64,000 bases of DNA from Methylobacterium sp. Leaf123 (GTDB lineage: Bacteria > Pseudomonadota > Alphaproteobacteria > Rhizobiales > Beijerinckiaceae). The DNA is taken from contig NZ_LMNS01000012.1 of NCBI RefSeq assembly GCF_001423405.1, positions 359,211 to 423,210 on the forward strand, in the 5' to 3' direction. Below, piece by piece: positions 44,200-52,122 of this stretch. A program made the translations under genes and the position numbers. Each line of letters opens with the position of its first letter. Within the stretch, counting starts at the first letter, position 1. The notes beneath the pieces were generated by a model. It searched no databases, was not told where the DNA came from, and saw only the letters and a list, made by a program, of their open reading frames with translations.

Positions 44200-44775
44200 A
44201 TGTCGAAACTCGTCACCATCAACTTCCACGACGACACCCTTTTCGCCGTAGAGGACGGCGAAAGCGTCTTCGTGGCCGTCAAGCCGATCTCGGACGGCCT
44301 CGGGCTCAAGTGGTCCGGCCAGCATGACCGGCTCCACCGTGATCCGATCCTGGCCGAAGGTATCCGTGTGACGCGGATGCCTACGCCCGGCGGCGAGCAA
44401 GAGACGGTCTGCCTCCGTCTCGACCTCATTCAAGGTTGGCTGTTCGGCATCGACGCCAGCCGCGTGAAGGCCGACGCCCGCGGGCGGGTGCTGGCCTACA
44501 AGCGTGAGTGCTTCGCCGTCCTGTTCCGGCACTTCTACGGCGAGCGCGCCACGGTGGCGCGGCTCGAACTGGCCGAGCCCGCTCGCGAGGAGCCGGTGCC
44601 CGTCCGGCGCTCCCTCGTCACCGAGGCCCGGCAGACCTTCGGCACCCGCGCCGCCGGTAGCCTCTGGCTCGCCCTCGGCCTGCCTGTCGTCCCCGAGATG
44701 CGGGAGGGCCGGCGCCAGACCGAGTTCGGGTTCACCTACGAAGCCCTTCCCACCACCACAGAGAGGAGCGCCTGA
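44200..44775 (+). CDS. P22-type phage antirepressor (P22_AR_N domain)
   Basis: 191 residues. VTINFHDDTLFAVEDGESVF, then VAVKPISDGLGLKWSGQHDR is the conserved N-terminal antirepressor domain, followed by CLRLDLIQGWLFGIDASRVK. The C terminus (RRSLVTEARQTFGTRAAGSL) is variable. P22 Ant inactivates CI-like repressors. Here it could derepress either element. It sits just before the integrase, 2 bp from its start, so the two are likely co-expressed. Confidence 0.8.
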   Translation: MSKLVTINFHDDTLFAVEDGESVFVAVKPISDGLGLKWSGQHDRLHRDPILAEGIRVTRMPTPGGEQETVCLRLDLIQGWLFGIDASRVKADARGRVLAYKRECFAVLFRHFYGERATVARLELAEPAREEPVPVRRSLVTEARQTFGTRAAGSLWLALGLPVVPEMREGRRQTEFGFTYEALPTTTERSA

Positions 44776-44777
44776 CT

Positions 44778-45965
44778 ATGGCGAGCGTACGAAAGCGGCA
44801 GTATCCAGACGGCACCAGCAAATGGGTTGTCGACTACAAAGATGCGGCCGGTCAGCGGTGCCACAAGACGTTCACGCTGAAGAAGCAGGCCGACGCCTTC
44901 AAAAACAAAGTCGTGCAGGAGATCGAGGAAGGTGTTCACGTCTCCGGACGCGACACTCTCACTGTGGCCGCGCTCGCCGAGGCCTTCCTGCTCCACATTC
45001 GTGCTCGCGTGGACGACGGGCGACTGCTCAACGGACGGGCTCGCAACATCGAGTCGGCTTTGCGCAACACTATCCTCCCGCGGATCGGTCGCCGGATCGC
45101 ATCTGAGCTGACGCATGCCGAGATCATGGCCTGCTATGAGGAGCCTGTCCGAACCGGGCTGCTACTGCCGCGCACGGCCCGTGACCGCATCGTGGTGCTC
45201 AAGCAGCTCCAGGACTTCGCCCGCAAGCACGGCCACATGAAGACGAAGCCGGTGGACGAGGTGCTGGATGAACTGAAGGGCATCAAGGACCGGAAGGTGC
45301 GAGCCTTCACCGTCGAGCAGGTCAAAACGCTGCTGAAGGCGACCGAACAGCGGCCTAAAAACTGGGAGCAGCGCACCTCGGACCTACGCCGGATCATCGT
45401 TCATCTCGCCGCGGTGTGCGGGCTGCGCTACGGCGAGATTGCCGGCCTCGCCGTCGAGAACATCGACCTCGACCGGGGCGTGCTCCGCATCCGCCACAGC
45501 TTCTCCAAGCACGACGGCATCAAGGGGCCGAAGACTGCCGCAGGCGTGCGGGACTTCCCCCTACCGGCGCAGATTGGCGCGATGATCGTGGCTTACCTGC
45601 GCGACCATCACCGGCCGAATCCGCACGGGCTGCTAGTCGCCACGCGCGGCGGTTCACCGCTCTCGGCCACGCACTTCCACGAGACGATGTGGCAGCCGCT
45701 TCTCCGGCAGGTCGGGATGGAGCACCCGGAGGACCGTTTTCACTTCCACGCGCTGCGCCACTTCGCGGCCAGCATGCTCGCGGCATCGGGTGTGCCCCTG
45801 ACCGACATTCCCGAGATGATGGGGCACAGCCACCTCGACACGACCCTAAAGACCTACTGCCACGCGATGCTCACGGACGACGCCAGGGCGGTCCGCCTAC
45901 AGGCGGTCATGGCGCGGATCTCGGCGCCGCTGTTGCAAATCGAGGGTACTGGCTGCAACGCCTAA
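44778..45965 (+). CDS. int: Tyrosine-recombinase integrase of the inner element
   Basis: 395 residues. The N-terminal arm domain (MASVRKRQYPDGTSKWVVDY) and core-binding domain (about 60-170) precede the catalytic domain with Arg217 (CGLRYGE), His324-x-x-Arg327 (HALRHFA), His350 (MGHSHLDTT) and Tyr360 (KTYCHAM). It ends 45 bp before the right 11-bp core repeat, the standard place for an integrase. It is unrelated in detail to the outer integrase, so the elements integrate independently. Confidence 0.93.
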   Translation: MASVRKRQYPDGTSKWVVDYKDAAGQRCHKTFTLKKQADAFKNKVVQEIEEGVHVSGRDTLTVAALAEAFLLHIRARVDDGRLLNGRARNIESALRNTILPRIGRRIASELTHAEIMACYEEPVRTGLLLPRTARDRIVVLKQLQDFARKHGHMKTKPVDEVLDELKGIKDRKVRAFTVEQVKTLLKATEQRPKNWEQRTSDLRRIIVHLAAVCGLRYGEIAGLAVENIDLDRGVLRIRHSFSKHDGIKGPKTAAGVRDFPLPAQIGAMIVAYLRDHHRPNPHGLLVATRGGSPLSATHFHETMWQPLLRQVGMEHPEDRFHFHALRHFAASMLAASGVPLTDIPEMMGHSHLDTTLKTYCHAMLTDDARAVRLQAVMARISAPLLQIEGTGCNA

Positions 45966-46010
45966 GCAACGGCGCGGGCTAAGTGTCTGTAAAATAACAC
46001 GGCTTATCAC

Positions 46011-46021
46011 CACCTCGTCGT
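46011..46021. repeat. attR of inner element (11-bp core)
   Basis: CACCTCGTCGT, matching 24695-24705. To its right the portal frame resumes as YQLCRPVWRRW. Confidence 0.75.
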
Positions 46022-46313
46022 TTATCAGCTGTGCCGGCCAGTCTGGCGCCGCTGGGTCGATCTCGCCCTGCTCTCCGGTGCGCTGAAGCTGCCCGAGGGC
46101 ATGCGCCGCGAAGACGTCTACGCGGTGAATTGGATCCCGCAGGCGTGGCCGTACATCCACCCCGTGCAGGACGTCGAGAGCAAGACCAAGGAGATCCAGG
46201 CGGGTCTGTCCTCGCGCAGCCGGAAGGTGGCCGAGGGCGGCTACGACGCCGAGGAGATCGACGCCGAGAACGCGGCCGACAACCAGCGCGCCGACGATCT
46301 TCGCCTCGCCTAA
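46022..46313 (+). pseudogene. Portal protein, C-terminal fragment
   Basis: Encodes YQLCRPVWRRWVDLALLSGA, then VYAVNWIPQAWPYIHPVQDV and IDAENAADNQRADDLRLA. This is the conserved C-terminal part of lambda-family portals and continues the frame broken at 24705. The stop comes a little early compared with the family, because the sequence fuses at about 46310 to a tail-tip fragment. Confidence 0.87.
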
Positions 46314-47233
46314 TCGGCCAGCGCATCGACACCGTGGTGGCCCGCACGGATGCGGCGCTCGCTGGGGTCACCTCAGAACAGACCGCCCGCGTGGGCAGCG
46401 ACGGGGTGCTGGCGCAGCGGATCGACGCCGTGGTCGCGCGGACCGATGCGGCTTTGGCCGGCGTCAGCAGCGAGAGCAGCGCGCGGGTCACGGCGGACGG
46501 TGCAATTGCAAGCCGGGTCGATGCGGTTCAGGCGCAGACCGACCGCGGCACCGCCACCGGCCGGATGACGCTTCAGGCTAGTTCCGGCATCGCTGGCGTC
46601 GAGGCGCGGTTTGAGATGCTGCTTGCGGCCACCGTCGGGGGGCAGACCCGAGGCGCAGGTTTCTCCATCGATCTGCTGAACGGCACGAGCCTTGTTCGAT
46701 TTGATGCCGACAAGTTCGTCATCACGTCGCCCGGCGCCAGTGGCGTGCCGGCTTTCTTCTACGATGCGGGCTCGGGGACGCTCAGCGTGCCGTACCTGCG
46801 GCTGACCTCTGGGCAGGCTTCGATCCCGCTCAGGATCGACATTCCTTCCTACACGCTAATCGCGGGGCAAGGGTCGGTATCGGATCAAATCGATGCCAAT
46901 CTAAATTTCAATTACAATGTCACGAATTCAGACTTTCCAGCGTGCATTGAAGTTTTTGGTAAAATCACGATCACCGGCCCGCAGAATACACAGCTGTCCG
47001 GGATGCAGCTGATTGTCGATGGAGCGCTTGCCGGTTATTTCAGATTTAATGATTTACTGCAAAGCATAACATCAGGCGCCGGCAATAATACATTCGATTT
47101 TCGATGCTCCTGCATCCGATATCTTCCGGTCGGTCTTCGAAGTGTTCGGATACGATACAGCTACACCTCCCCCGGCGCCGGCCAAGTCCAGATCAACGAA
47201 CTTCATCTCGCTGGCTTCCAGCCGAAAGCATAG
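46314..47233 (+). pseudogene. Phage tail-tip/host-specificity protein, C-terminal fragment
   Basis: About 305 residues in a new frame starting LIGQRIDTVVARTDAALAGV with no start codon of its own. Two 32-residue repeats (QRID-x-VVARTDAALAGV units, 46318 onward, with a third partial copy) precede a C-terminal beta-rich domain (GRMTLQASSGIAGVEARFEM, FSIDLLNGTSLVRFDADKFV, IRYSYTSPGAGQVQINELHL). This resembles the C-terminal part of lambda J-type proteins. All capsid and tail genes between portal and this point are missing, consistent with one large deletion. Confidence 0.75.
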
Positions 47234-47244
47234 GGACAAACGCC

Positions 47245-47541
47245 ATGCTCACCTTCGCCGAGTCGCGACAGCGCACGCTGAACACGCCCGACGAGATCGC
47301 TGCATATCTAGGAGAAACGTTCCAGGGCATGCAGGACCAAAGCCCTTTTCAGACCGGCGAGGCGGTCGACATCACCAGCCGGGCAGGCCTCTCGCCAGAG
47401 ATTGCCGTCGGCGATGTGGGCGTCGTGCTCTGCGACCTACCGGGCCAGCTGTTCTCGTGGGTGCTCGTCTTCACTGCAGGCGGCCAGCAGATCGCGATCC
47501 AAGTACAGACGGACAATCTTGCCAAGCGCGAAGCCGAGTAG
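47245..47541 (+). CDS. Late-region protein, paralogue 1 of 3, 98 aa
   Basis: Starts MLTFAESRQRTLNTPDEIAA. Shared pattern with the next two genes: helix, QSPFxxGxxVDITSRAGLSP, GDVGVVLCD and WVLVFTAGGQQIAIQV. Function unknown; position after the tail tip suggests an accessory tail protein. Confidence 0.65.
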   Translation: MLTFAESRQRTLNTPDEIAAYLGETFQGMQDQSPFQTGEAVDITSRAGLSPEIAVGDVGVVLCDLPGQLFSWVLVFTAGGQQIAIQVQTDNLAKREAE

Positions 47542-47554
47542 CTGGGAGAGCACC

Positions 47555-47839
47555 GTGGCAATCCTCGTCTCACGCCCGAACAATCTCGTGATCGACACGC
47601 CTCAGCAGGCGATGGACTACCTTATTTTCCGGGCGATCCTGCCCCAGAGCCCCTTTGTGCGAGGACAATGGGTCAACATCATTGATCGCTCGTCGCTGCC
47701 CGCCAACATCGGCTGGTACGAGGTCGGCGTGGTGGTCGAATGCCCGAACGAGCCGCCAGTTTGCTGGGTCTTGGTTCTAACCGGAGGCGGTGATGCCGTC
47801 GTCGTAGCTATTCCCAAAGCCCATCTGGCTCCGCGCTAA
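47555..47839 (+). CDS. Late-region protein, paralogue 2 of 3, 94 aa
   Basis: GTG start; DTPQQAMDYLIFRAILPQSP, VNIIDRSSLPANIGWYEVGV and CWVLVLTGGGDAVVVAIP align with genes at 47245 and 47852. GGGAGAG ribosome site upstream. Confidence 0.65.
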   Translation: MAILVSRPNNLVIDTPQQAMDYLIFRAILPQSPFVRGQWVNIIDRSSLPANIGWYEVGVVVECPNEPPVCWVLVLTGGGDAVVVAIPKAHLAPR

Positions 47840-47851
47840 AAGGAGACGGAA

Positions 47852-48151
47852 ATGGCAATTGTTGTAAAAAGAAATGATGTTCTCGCGATCAGCAATGCGG
47901 CCGATTGCCTGAACTTTCTATGGGCGCTCTACAATCAGCCGACAACGCCATTCGGGCCGGGTCGTGGCGCCCAGGTCAATATTACAAACCGTTTTGGCTT
48001 CCCGCCCGATGTCGCCCCGTTTCCTTTTGAATTAGGCGTTCTTGTTTTCGGCCCCCAAGAACTGTCGCTCGCGAACGTCCTCGTCCTGACGGCGGACGGG
48101 AACTACACCGTCATCTCGGTTCCAAAGACCAATATCGCGCTGCGCGCATAA
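47852..48151 (+). CDS. Late-region protein, paralogue 3 of 3, 99 aa
   Basis: Starts MAIVVKRNDVLAISNAADCL. It keeps QVNITNRFGFPPD, ELGVLVFGP and NVLVLTADGNYTVISVPKTN of the family. AAGGAGACG ribosome site. AT-richer than its two paralogues. Confidence 0.65.
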   Translation: MAIVVKRNDVLAISNAADCLNFLWALYNQPTTPFGPGRGAQVNITNRFGFPPDVAPFPFELGVLVFGPQELSLANVLVLTADGNYTVISVPKTNIALRA

Positions 48152-48271
48152 GCGCTCGCCTTCAAGGGCTGGCCTAAGCCGCCCACCCAACACCCGCAAC
48201 CCTAACCGACCCCGCGCGTGGCCCACCGCCGCGCCGCGGCCGTTCGGCTGCCTGACGCGAGAGAGCCATCC

Positions 48272-49078
48272 ATGGCCGGTCTGCCGCAGTTCATCATCTC
48301 GACCCAGACGGACCCCTATTGGGAGATCCCTCTGTTCGACTCTGCCGGCAACCCGCTGTCCGTCGAGGGGCGCGTCTTCGAGGCCTGGATCGCGCCAGCC
48401 ACGACGAAGCAAGGCGTTGCCGAGCCGGTCAAAGAGCTCAAGATCCTCACTTTTCAGGATGGGCTGACACTCCTCCCGCCGACAGATGGCAGTGGCGACC
48501 AGACGGTCAAGAACACCTTCGTGCATCAGGTCTCGCGGACCTTCGCACAGGCGAACTTCCCGCGCGGTGAGCTGACCGCCGACCTGCTGGAGGTGGTGGA
48601 CGGCGCGCGGCGCCTGTTTGCGCCGGTGCGCCTGTTCTACGGCGACCCGGCCCAGATCCGGGACTTTGTCGCCGATCGCCAAGGGATCACCTTCGGCCAG
48701 GGTCGGCAGGCGATTATCACGCCCGTTGCCGTCGCCGGGCAGGCTGGCCGTCGCGGCTCTGGCTTGCTTACCGGCACGCTGCCGCCGCAGCCCTCAGACG
48801 GCGAGGACGGGGACTATTGGGTCGTTGAGCGTGAGGGGCAGGCGAACGTCGTCTACGGCCCCAAGGAAGCGGGCGAGTGCCTCATCATGGGCCAGTTCGC
48901 GATGGCCCTGATCTATGATGCCTTCACGGTGGCGCACGCCCCGAGCTTCGTCATTCCGGTGTTCGGGACGCTCGCCGGGTTCGAAGCCATTTCCGTCTAC
49001 ATCGCCGTGCTGGACGGCGTGTCGCGCAAGAGCCGGATCGGTAAGGCTCTGGCGGCACTTGAGGAGGTTCGGGGCTGA
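48272..49078 (+). CDS. Phage late-region hypothetical protein, 268 aa
   Basis: Starts MAGLPQFIISTQTDPYWEIP. The N-terminal domain resembles baseplate/BppU-like beta-sandwich proteins (PLFDSAGNPLSVEGRVFEAW), and a second region contains DGEDGDYWVVEREGQANVVY, typical of tail-fibre accessory proteins. No exact family. Its stop overlaps the next start (TGATG). Confidence 0.6.
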   Translation: MAGLPQFIISTQTDPYWEIPLFDSAGNPLSVEGRVFEAWIAPATTKQGVAEPVKELKILTFQDGLTLLPPTDGSGDQTVKNTFVHQVSRTFAQANFPRGELTADLLEVVDGARRLFAPVRLFYGDPAQIRDFVADRQGITFGQGRQAIITPVAVAGQAGRRGSGLLTGTLPPQPSDGEDGDYWVVEREGQANVVYGPKEAGECLIMGQFAMALIYDAFTVAHAPSFVIPVFGTLAGFEAISVYIAVLDGVSRKSRIGKALAALEEVRG

Positions 49079-49449
49079 TGGATTGGCTCACCTTCCTGAA
49101 GGACGTGATCGCGACCCAGCAGTTCCTCCAGATCTTCGTCGGCGGCTGCACCATGATGCTGATCGGCTGGATGGTCACCCGGGCGCGGGGCGACCGCGAT
49201 CACCTGCCGCCGCCGGCTCCGGTCGGCATCGCCGATGTGCCAGCCCCGTTCCTGCAGGGGCCCCGCGAGGCAGTCGATCTGATGCGCGAGCTGCGCGACC
49301 TCGCCCGGCGACAGGCGGAGGATACCGGGCGCATCGCGGAATGCGTCCGGGTCATCCGAGAGGAGACGAGGCGGCAGACGGAAATCCTGGGGCTGATCGA
49401 GCGCGAGCAGGCGATCGAGAACCGAGCGCACCACGAGCGGGATCGGTGA
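49078..49449 (+). CDS. Membrane-anchored coiled-coil protein, probable lysis (spanin/holin-like) protein, 123 aa
   Basis: Residues about 17-36 are a single membrane helix (LQIFVGGCTMMLIGWMVTRA). After a Pro-rich hinge, residues 60-120 form a charged coiled coil (REAVDLMRELRDLARRQAED). The layout fits an inner-membrane spanin or a small holin-like protein. No endolysin gene is found nearby. TGATG overlaps with both neighbours. Confidence 0.55.
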   Translation: MDWLTFLKDVIATQQFLQIFVGGCTMMLIGWMVTRARGDRDHLPPPAPVGIADVPAPFLQGPREAVDLMRELRDLARRQAEDTGRIAECVRVIREETRRQTEILGLIEREQAIENRAHHERDR

Positions 49450-49694
49450 TGGCACCCTGCTTTATCGCCGTCACCCTGGCCGGCCTGCTCGCGAGCGGGA
49501 AGCCGGCCAAGGATGCCCGCGCCTACCTCTACATCGGGCCGAGCACGCGCATCAGCCCGGTGATGACGGCGCCGGGCGATCGTCCTCACGCCCGCTCAGA
49601 GATCACCATCGGGCCGCTTACGACCTTCGCGCGGGAGACGCCGGAGGAGGTGGTGCGGGCGCCGTGCGTGGAGAGAGGACCGCCGCCGGGGTGA
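49449..49694 (+). CDS. Small late-region protein, 81 aa
   Basis: Starts MAPCFIAVTLAGLLASGKPA; a hydrophobic N terminus that could be a signal peptide, without a clear lipobox. Being third in the cluster behind a spanin-like gene, an outer-membrane spanin role is possible but unsupported by motif. Confidence 0.5.
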   Translation: MAPCFIAVTLAGLLASGKPAKDARAYLYIGPSTRISPVMTAPGDRPHARSEITIGPLTTFARETPEEVVRAPCVERGPPPG

Positions 49695-49774
49695 CGCTGC
49701 GGACTATCTGCGCGCCGCTAGCCGTCTACATCATGCCCGCCCTCCAGCGGGTGTTTCACATCGATCCATACTTG

Positions 49775-49806
49775 CCCCGCCCGGCTCAGCCGCGGCGGGG
49801 CTTTTT
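49775..49806 (+). terminator. Late-operon terminator
   Basis: CCCCGCC (49775-49781) pairs with GGCGGGG (49794-49800) and is followed by CTTTTTG. It lies between convergent genes. Confidence 0.85.
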
Positions 49807-49815
49807 GTTTCAAGC

Positions 49816-50640
49816 TCAGGCGCGACGCTTTTGCTTCGGTATCGGACGCGGCGGGAGCTTCTTCAGCGGCATTGGCAATCCGGCCGCCGTCGCCTTCGCG
49901 TTCAGGATCGGCAGGTATTGTAGAGCCGCTCGATCGCGGCTTCCGAAGTACTCCTCAGCGCGCTCGGGCAGCCAAACCGTCCAAAAGTGACGGCGGAACG
50001 CTGCAAGCATGTCGTCGGGGTAGGCCTTCGGGAAGACCGTGCGCCCGTCCTCGAAGTCGTGTTGGTAGGTCGGGAAGGCGTCGGTGTTGATCCCCCATTC
50101 CTCCCGCAGGAACCGACAGAAGATTTTACCCTGCGAGATGTCCGGCAGCATGCGCTCCGGCAGCGTGTAGCCAAGCGCCTCCAAGGGGGCGATGAGCAGT
50201 GTTGTCATCTCCACGAGAATGGAGAAGTGCCCGGGTGGCACGTTCGGGTGGTTCGCGAGGTGCCGACGCAGGTGGTAGGGCAGTTGGGGTCGGATCGCCG
50301 CCCGGCCGGATGTCCATTCTCGCACCCAACGGCTTACCTGAACGGCAAACTCGGGCGAGCACCACTGGCCGAGATTGATCGCCACGTCAGGGTGAACCCA
50401 AGTGCCCTGAAGATGCGGTTCGCCGCCTCTAAGTGTCTGAACAAGTTCCGTTATGGGAATCCCCATATCGGCCGACAGAGCGTCGAGGAAGGCGCTCGTC
50501 GTGCGCAGGCGGGCATAGTCCGCGTAGAGTTTGCCGGTCGCTTGGCACATCGCGGTGGCGTTGATGTAGCCGTCGCTCGGGCGCTGGCAGACGAGATCAC
50601 CGCCGACGCGGTGAGGGATGAGGTCAAAATGCTGTTGCAA
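49816..50640 (-). CDS. KilA-N domain protein (phage antirepressor/regulator)
   Basis: 274 residues. GYINATAMCQATGKLYADYA, then GGEPHLQGTWVHPDVAINLG and WCSPEFAVQVSRWVREW are the KilA-N DNA-binding domain signature (about residues 15-105). The C-terminal half holds RTVFPKAYPDDMLAAFRRHF and a basic tail. No ATG or GTG fits; I use a TTG codon because GGAG lies 8 bp upstream and the domain starts soon after. KilA-N proteins act as phage regulators. Confidence 0.82.
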   Translation of the reverse strand: MQQHFDLIPHRVGGDLVCQRPSDGYINATAMCQATGKLYADYARLRTTSAFLDALSADMGIPITELVQTLRGGEPHLQGTWVHPDVAINLGQWCSPEFAVQVSRWVREWTSGRAAIRPQLPYHLRRHLANHPNVPPGHFSILVEMTTLLIAPLEALGYTLPERMLPDISQGKIFCRFLREEWGINTDAFPTYQHDFEDGRTVFPKAYPDDMLAAFRRHFWTVWLPERAEEYFGSRDRAALQYLPILNAKATAAGLPMPLKKLPPRPIPKQKRRA

Positions 50641-50761
50641 AGTCGCAGCTCCAGTCGTGCGCGTTAACGAAACGCCGACCGAAGGCTGGACACTTTCAAC
50701 GGACCATGGTGATGATCCGCTTGCACAGAAGGTGTTCCGGCCTCGGCCAGCTCCCTCCGCG

Positions 50762-50792
50762 AAAACCGTCCCGAATCGTTCGGGGCGGTTTT
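50762..50792 (-). terminator. Bidirectional-type terminator between small-gene operon and KilA-N gene
   Basis: AACCGTCCCGAA pairs with TTCGGGGCGGTT around a three-base loop, flanked by A and T runs on the two sides. It lies downstream of the 51599-50894 operon on the minus strand and upstream of the KilA-N gene. Confidence 0.8.
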
Positions 50793-50893
50793 TCGTTTCG
50801 GGACACCCAGCATCCACGACGCAACCTTGCGTGTCTGTGGCCGGTGCGCAGCACCGCAGGCGATATCCACCGGTTCTGTGCGCTGCGCGCTCG

Positions 50894-51085
50894 CTATCCT
50901 CGCGCCGCCGCGAGCATCCGCTTCCGCACCTCGGCCATGCGGTCATCATCGCTGGCGCCGGCCGCTTCAGCCTCACGCCCGACCGCCTCGTAGATCTCCC
51001 GCACGGCCACCTCGTCCAGGCCGAGGCCCTGCGCGAACCGGAGCAGGCCGCGCATCTCGGCGGCAGATTGGTCGGGGTCACTCAC
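50894..51085 (-). CDS. Small hypothetical protein, 63 aa
   Basis: MSDPDQSAAEMRGLLRFAQG; helical. Third gene of a leftward operon, overlapping its upstream neighbour by 4 bp. Confidence 0.6.
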   Translation of the reverse strand: MSDPDQSAAEMRGLLRFAQGLGLDEVAVREIYEAVGREAEAAGASDDDRMAEVRKRMLAAARG

Positions 51086-51348
51086 GCCTTTGTCGCCCGC
51101 GCCAACAGGATGGCGGTCCGAATCGCCCCGCGCTTCAGGGTCGGGCTGCTCTCGGGGTTGGCGACAACCGCGCTCGCCCAGCCATGCCCGGCGACGGCCG
51201 CGGCGAGATCGATGCTGTAGCCGTCGGCGATCGGATGGGCGGTGGTGCCGGGATCGGCGAGGTACGCATCGACAGCCGCGTTCACCTGCTCGTCGGTGAC
51301 GGCCTTGGCCTTGAACAGTTCGCCGACGGTGGCATCAGAGCCACTCAC
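51082..51348 (-). CDS. Hypothetical protein, 88 aa
   Basis: MSGSDATVGELFKAKAVTDE, then IDLAAAVAGHGWASAVV. No family. Four-base overlaps on both sides. Confidence 0.6.
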   Translation of the reverse strand: MSGSDATVGELFKAKAVTDEQVNAAVDAYLADPGTTAHPIADGYSIDLAAAVAGHGWASAVVANPESSPTLKRGAIRTAILLARATKA

Positions 51349-51599
51349 TGCACACTGTCCTCATCTGTCGCCTGCAGCATCCGCAGCGCCTCGCGAGTAA
51401 CCTCGTGCAGGTCGGAGAGCCCCTGCATTCCGAGCGGTACGCCGACGCGCTGTCCCTCGACCGTCGTCAGCACGATCACGGCAAGCGATTCACCCATCAG
51501 CAGGCCGGGCTTCGGCTCGCAGATCGGCAAGAGGAAATCGCCGTCGCCCTCAATGGCGTCCTTGGCTGTGTCGGGTCGGAAAGGTGGCGAATCGTCCAT
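51345..51599 (-). CDS. Hypothetical protein, 84 aa
   Basis: MDDSPPFRPDTAKDAIEGDG, then ESLAVIVLTTVEGQRVGVPL. First gene of a three-gene leftward operon at the right end of the prophage. Confidence 0.6.
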   Translation of the reverse strand: MDDSPPFRPDTAKDAIEGDGDFLLPICEPKPGLLMGESLAVIVLTTVEGQRVGVPLGMQGLSDLHEVTREALRMLQATDEDSVQ

Positions 51600-52122
51600 G
51601 CGGCGAGCCTATCGCGCACTGGCTGCCCTCGCCAACAGAACCTCTGCCCAAAGTGCGCCTCGCCTTAGAGTGCAATTCATTTCCCCACTCGACGAGCCGA
51701 GGCAGGTGCGGGGGCCGCGGAAAATTCCCCTTGCGCGCCAATCGGTGCCTTTAGGCTAGGTGCGGGGCTTAAGAGTCTGATTTTAAATATTTATTTGCGA
51801 TCTGCTCGGGGAGCCAAACTCTTCCAAACCCTTACAAACGTGCAGTTTCCGCGCTTCCCGCTGCGCAGGATTGACTGTGTGAGAGACGGTGCCGCCGCGC
51901 TGATGGCGTGCCCTCCGCTTCATGGGTTTTGCTGAATTTCTCCTTCCATCGCCGTCACGCGCTCGCTGTTCGCTTGAGCGATGCGTTTTGCGCCTCAACT
52001 CAGCCTAGCGGCGCGTTGACGAGAAATGGAGCCACCCGGCTCTCCGAGGGCGGCTCCATCGCACACGGCCACGCATCGCGACGAGAGATGTCGTCCGTGA
52101 CCGCTCCGACGCGCCCGTTGTG
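51600..52122. other. Right prophage-host junction without genes
   Basis: Holds the promoter of the 51599-50894 operon, attR at 51802-51817, and about 300 bp of host DNA with no gene I can support. Confidence 0.55.
51802..51817. repeat. attR of outer prophage (16 bp)
   Basis: CTGCTCGGGGAGCCAA, identical to the tRNA-Asn 3' end at 8274-8289. Upstream sequence here (TTTGCGAT) is not tRNA, so only the 3' end is duplicated. Confidence 0.9.

Larger units (their letters stand above)
24695..46021. mobile_element. Inner integrated element inside the portal gene (satellite-like)
   Basis: About 21.3 kb between two copies of CACCTCGTCGT (24695-24705 and 46011-46021). It carries a tyrosine integrase against its right end, a strong terminator just inside its left end, its own P22-type antirepressor, a cos-like site and small terminase, tail chaperone, truncated tape measure and Ntn-hydrolase-like genes. 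Large AT-richer cargo blocks sit at 27.7-32.2 and 39.9-42.9 kb. No large terminase, portal or major capsid gene is present. Confidence 0.85.
8274..51817. mobile_element. Outer prophage (lambda-like module order), defective, integrated at tRNA-Asn
   Basis: Bounded by the 16-bp direct repeat CTGCTCGGGGAGCCAA at 8274-8289 and 51802-51817, about 43.5 kb including the nested element. It starts with an integrase facing the tRNA, then early genes, immunity, replication, NusG-like antiterminator, cos-like site, gpW and portal. It then lacks terminase, protease, capsid and most tail genes. It resumes at the tail-tip C terminus, small late genes and a KilA-N regulator. Its portal gene carries a second integrated element at about 24.7-46.0 kb. 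Structural losses and a frameshifted dnaB argue that it cannot make virions alone. Confidence 0.9.

Noticed and set aside
24695..46021. The portal split as a self-splicing intron or intein
   Set aside because: The insert is 21 kb, has many genes and an integrase at one end, and short direct repeats at the joints, which fits site-specific integration.
46318..46530. Tandem repeats as a CRISPR array
   Set aside because: The repeats are 96-bp coding units without spacers, in a tail-tip protein frame. No CRISPR or cas genes were seen in the window.
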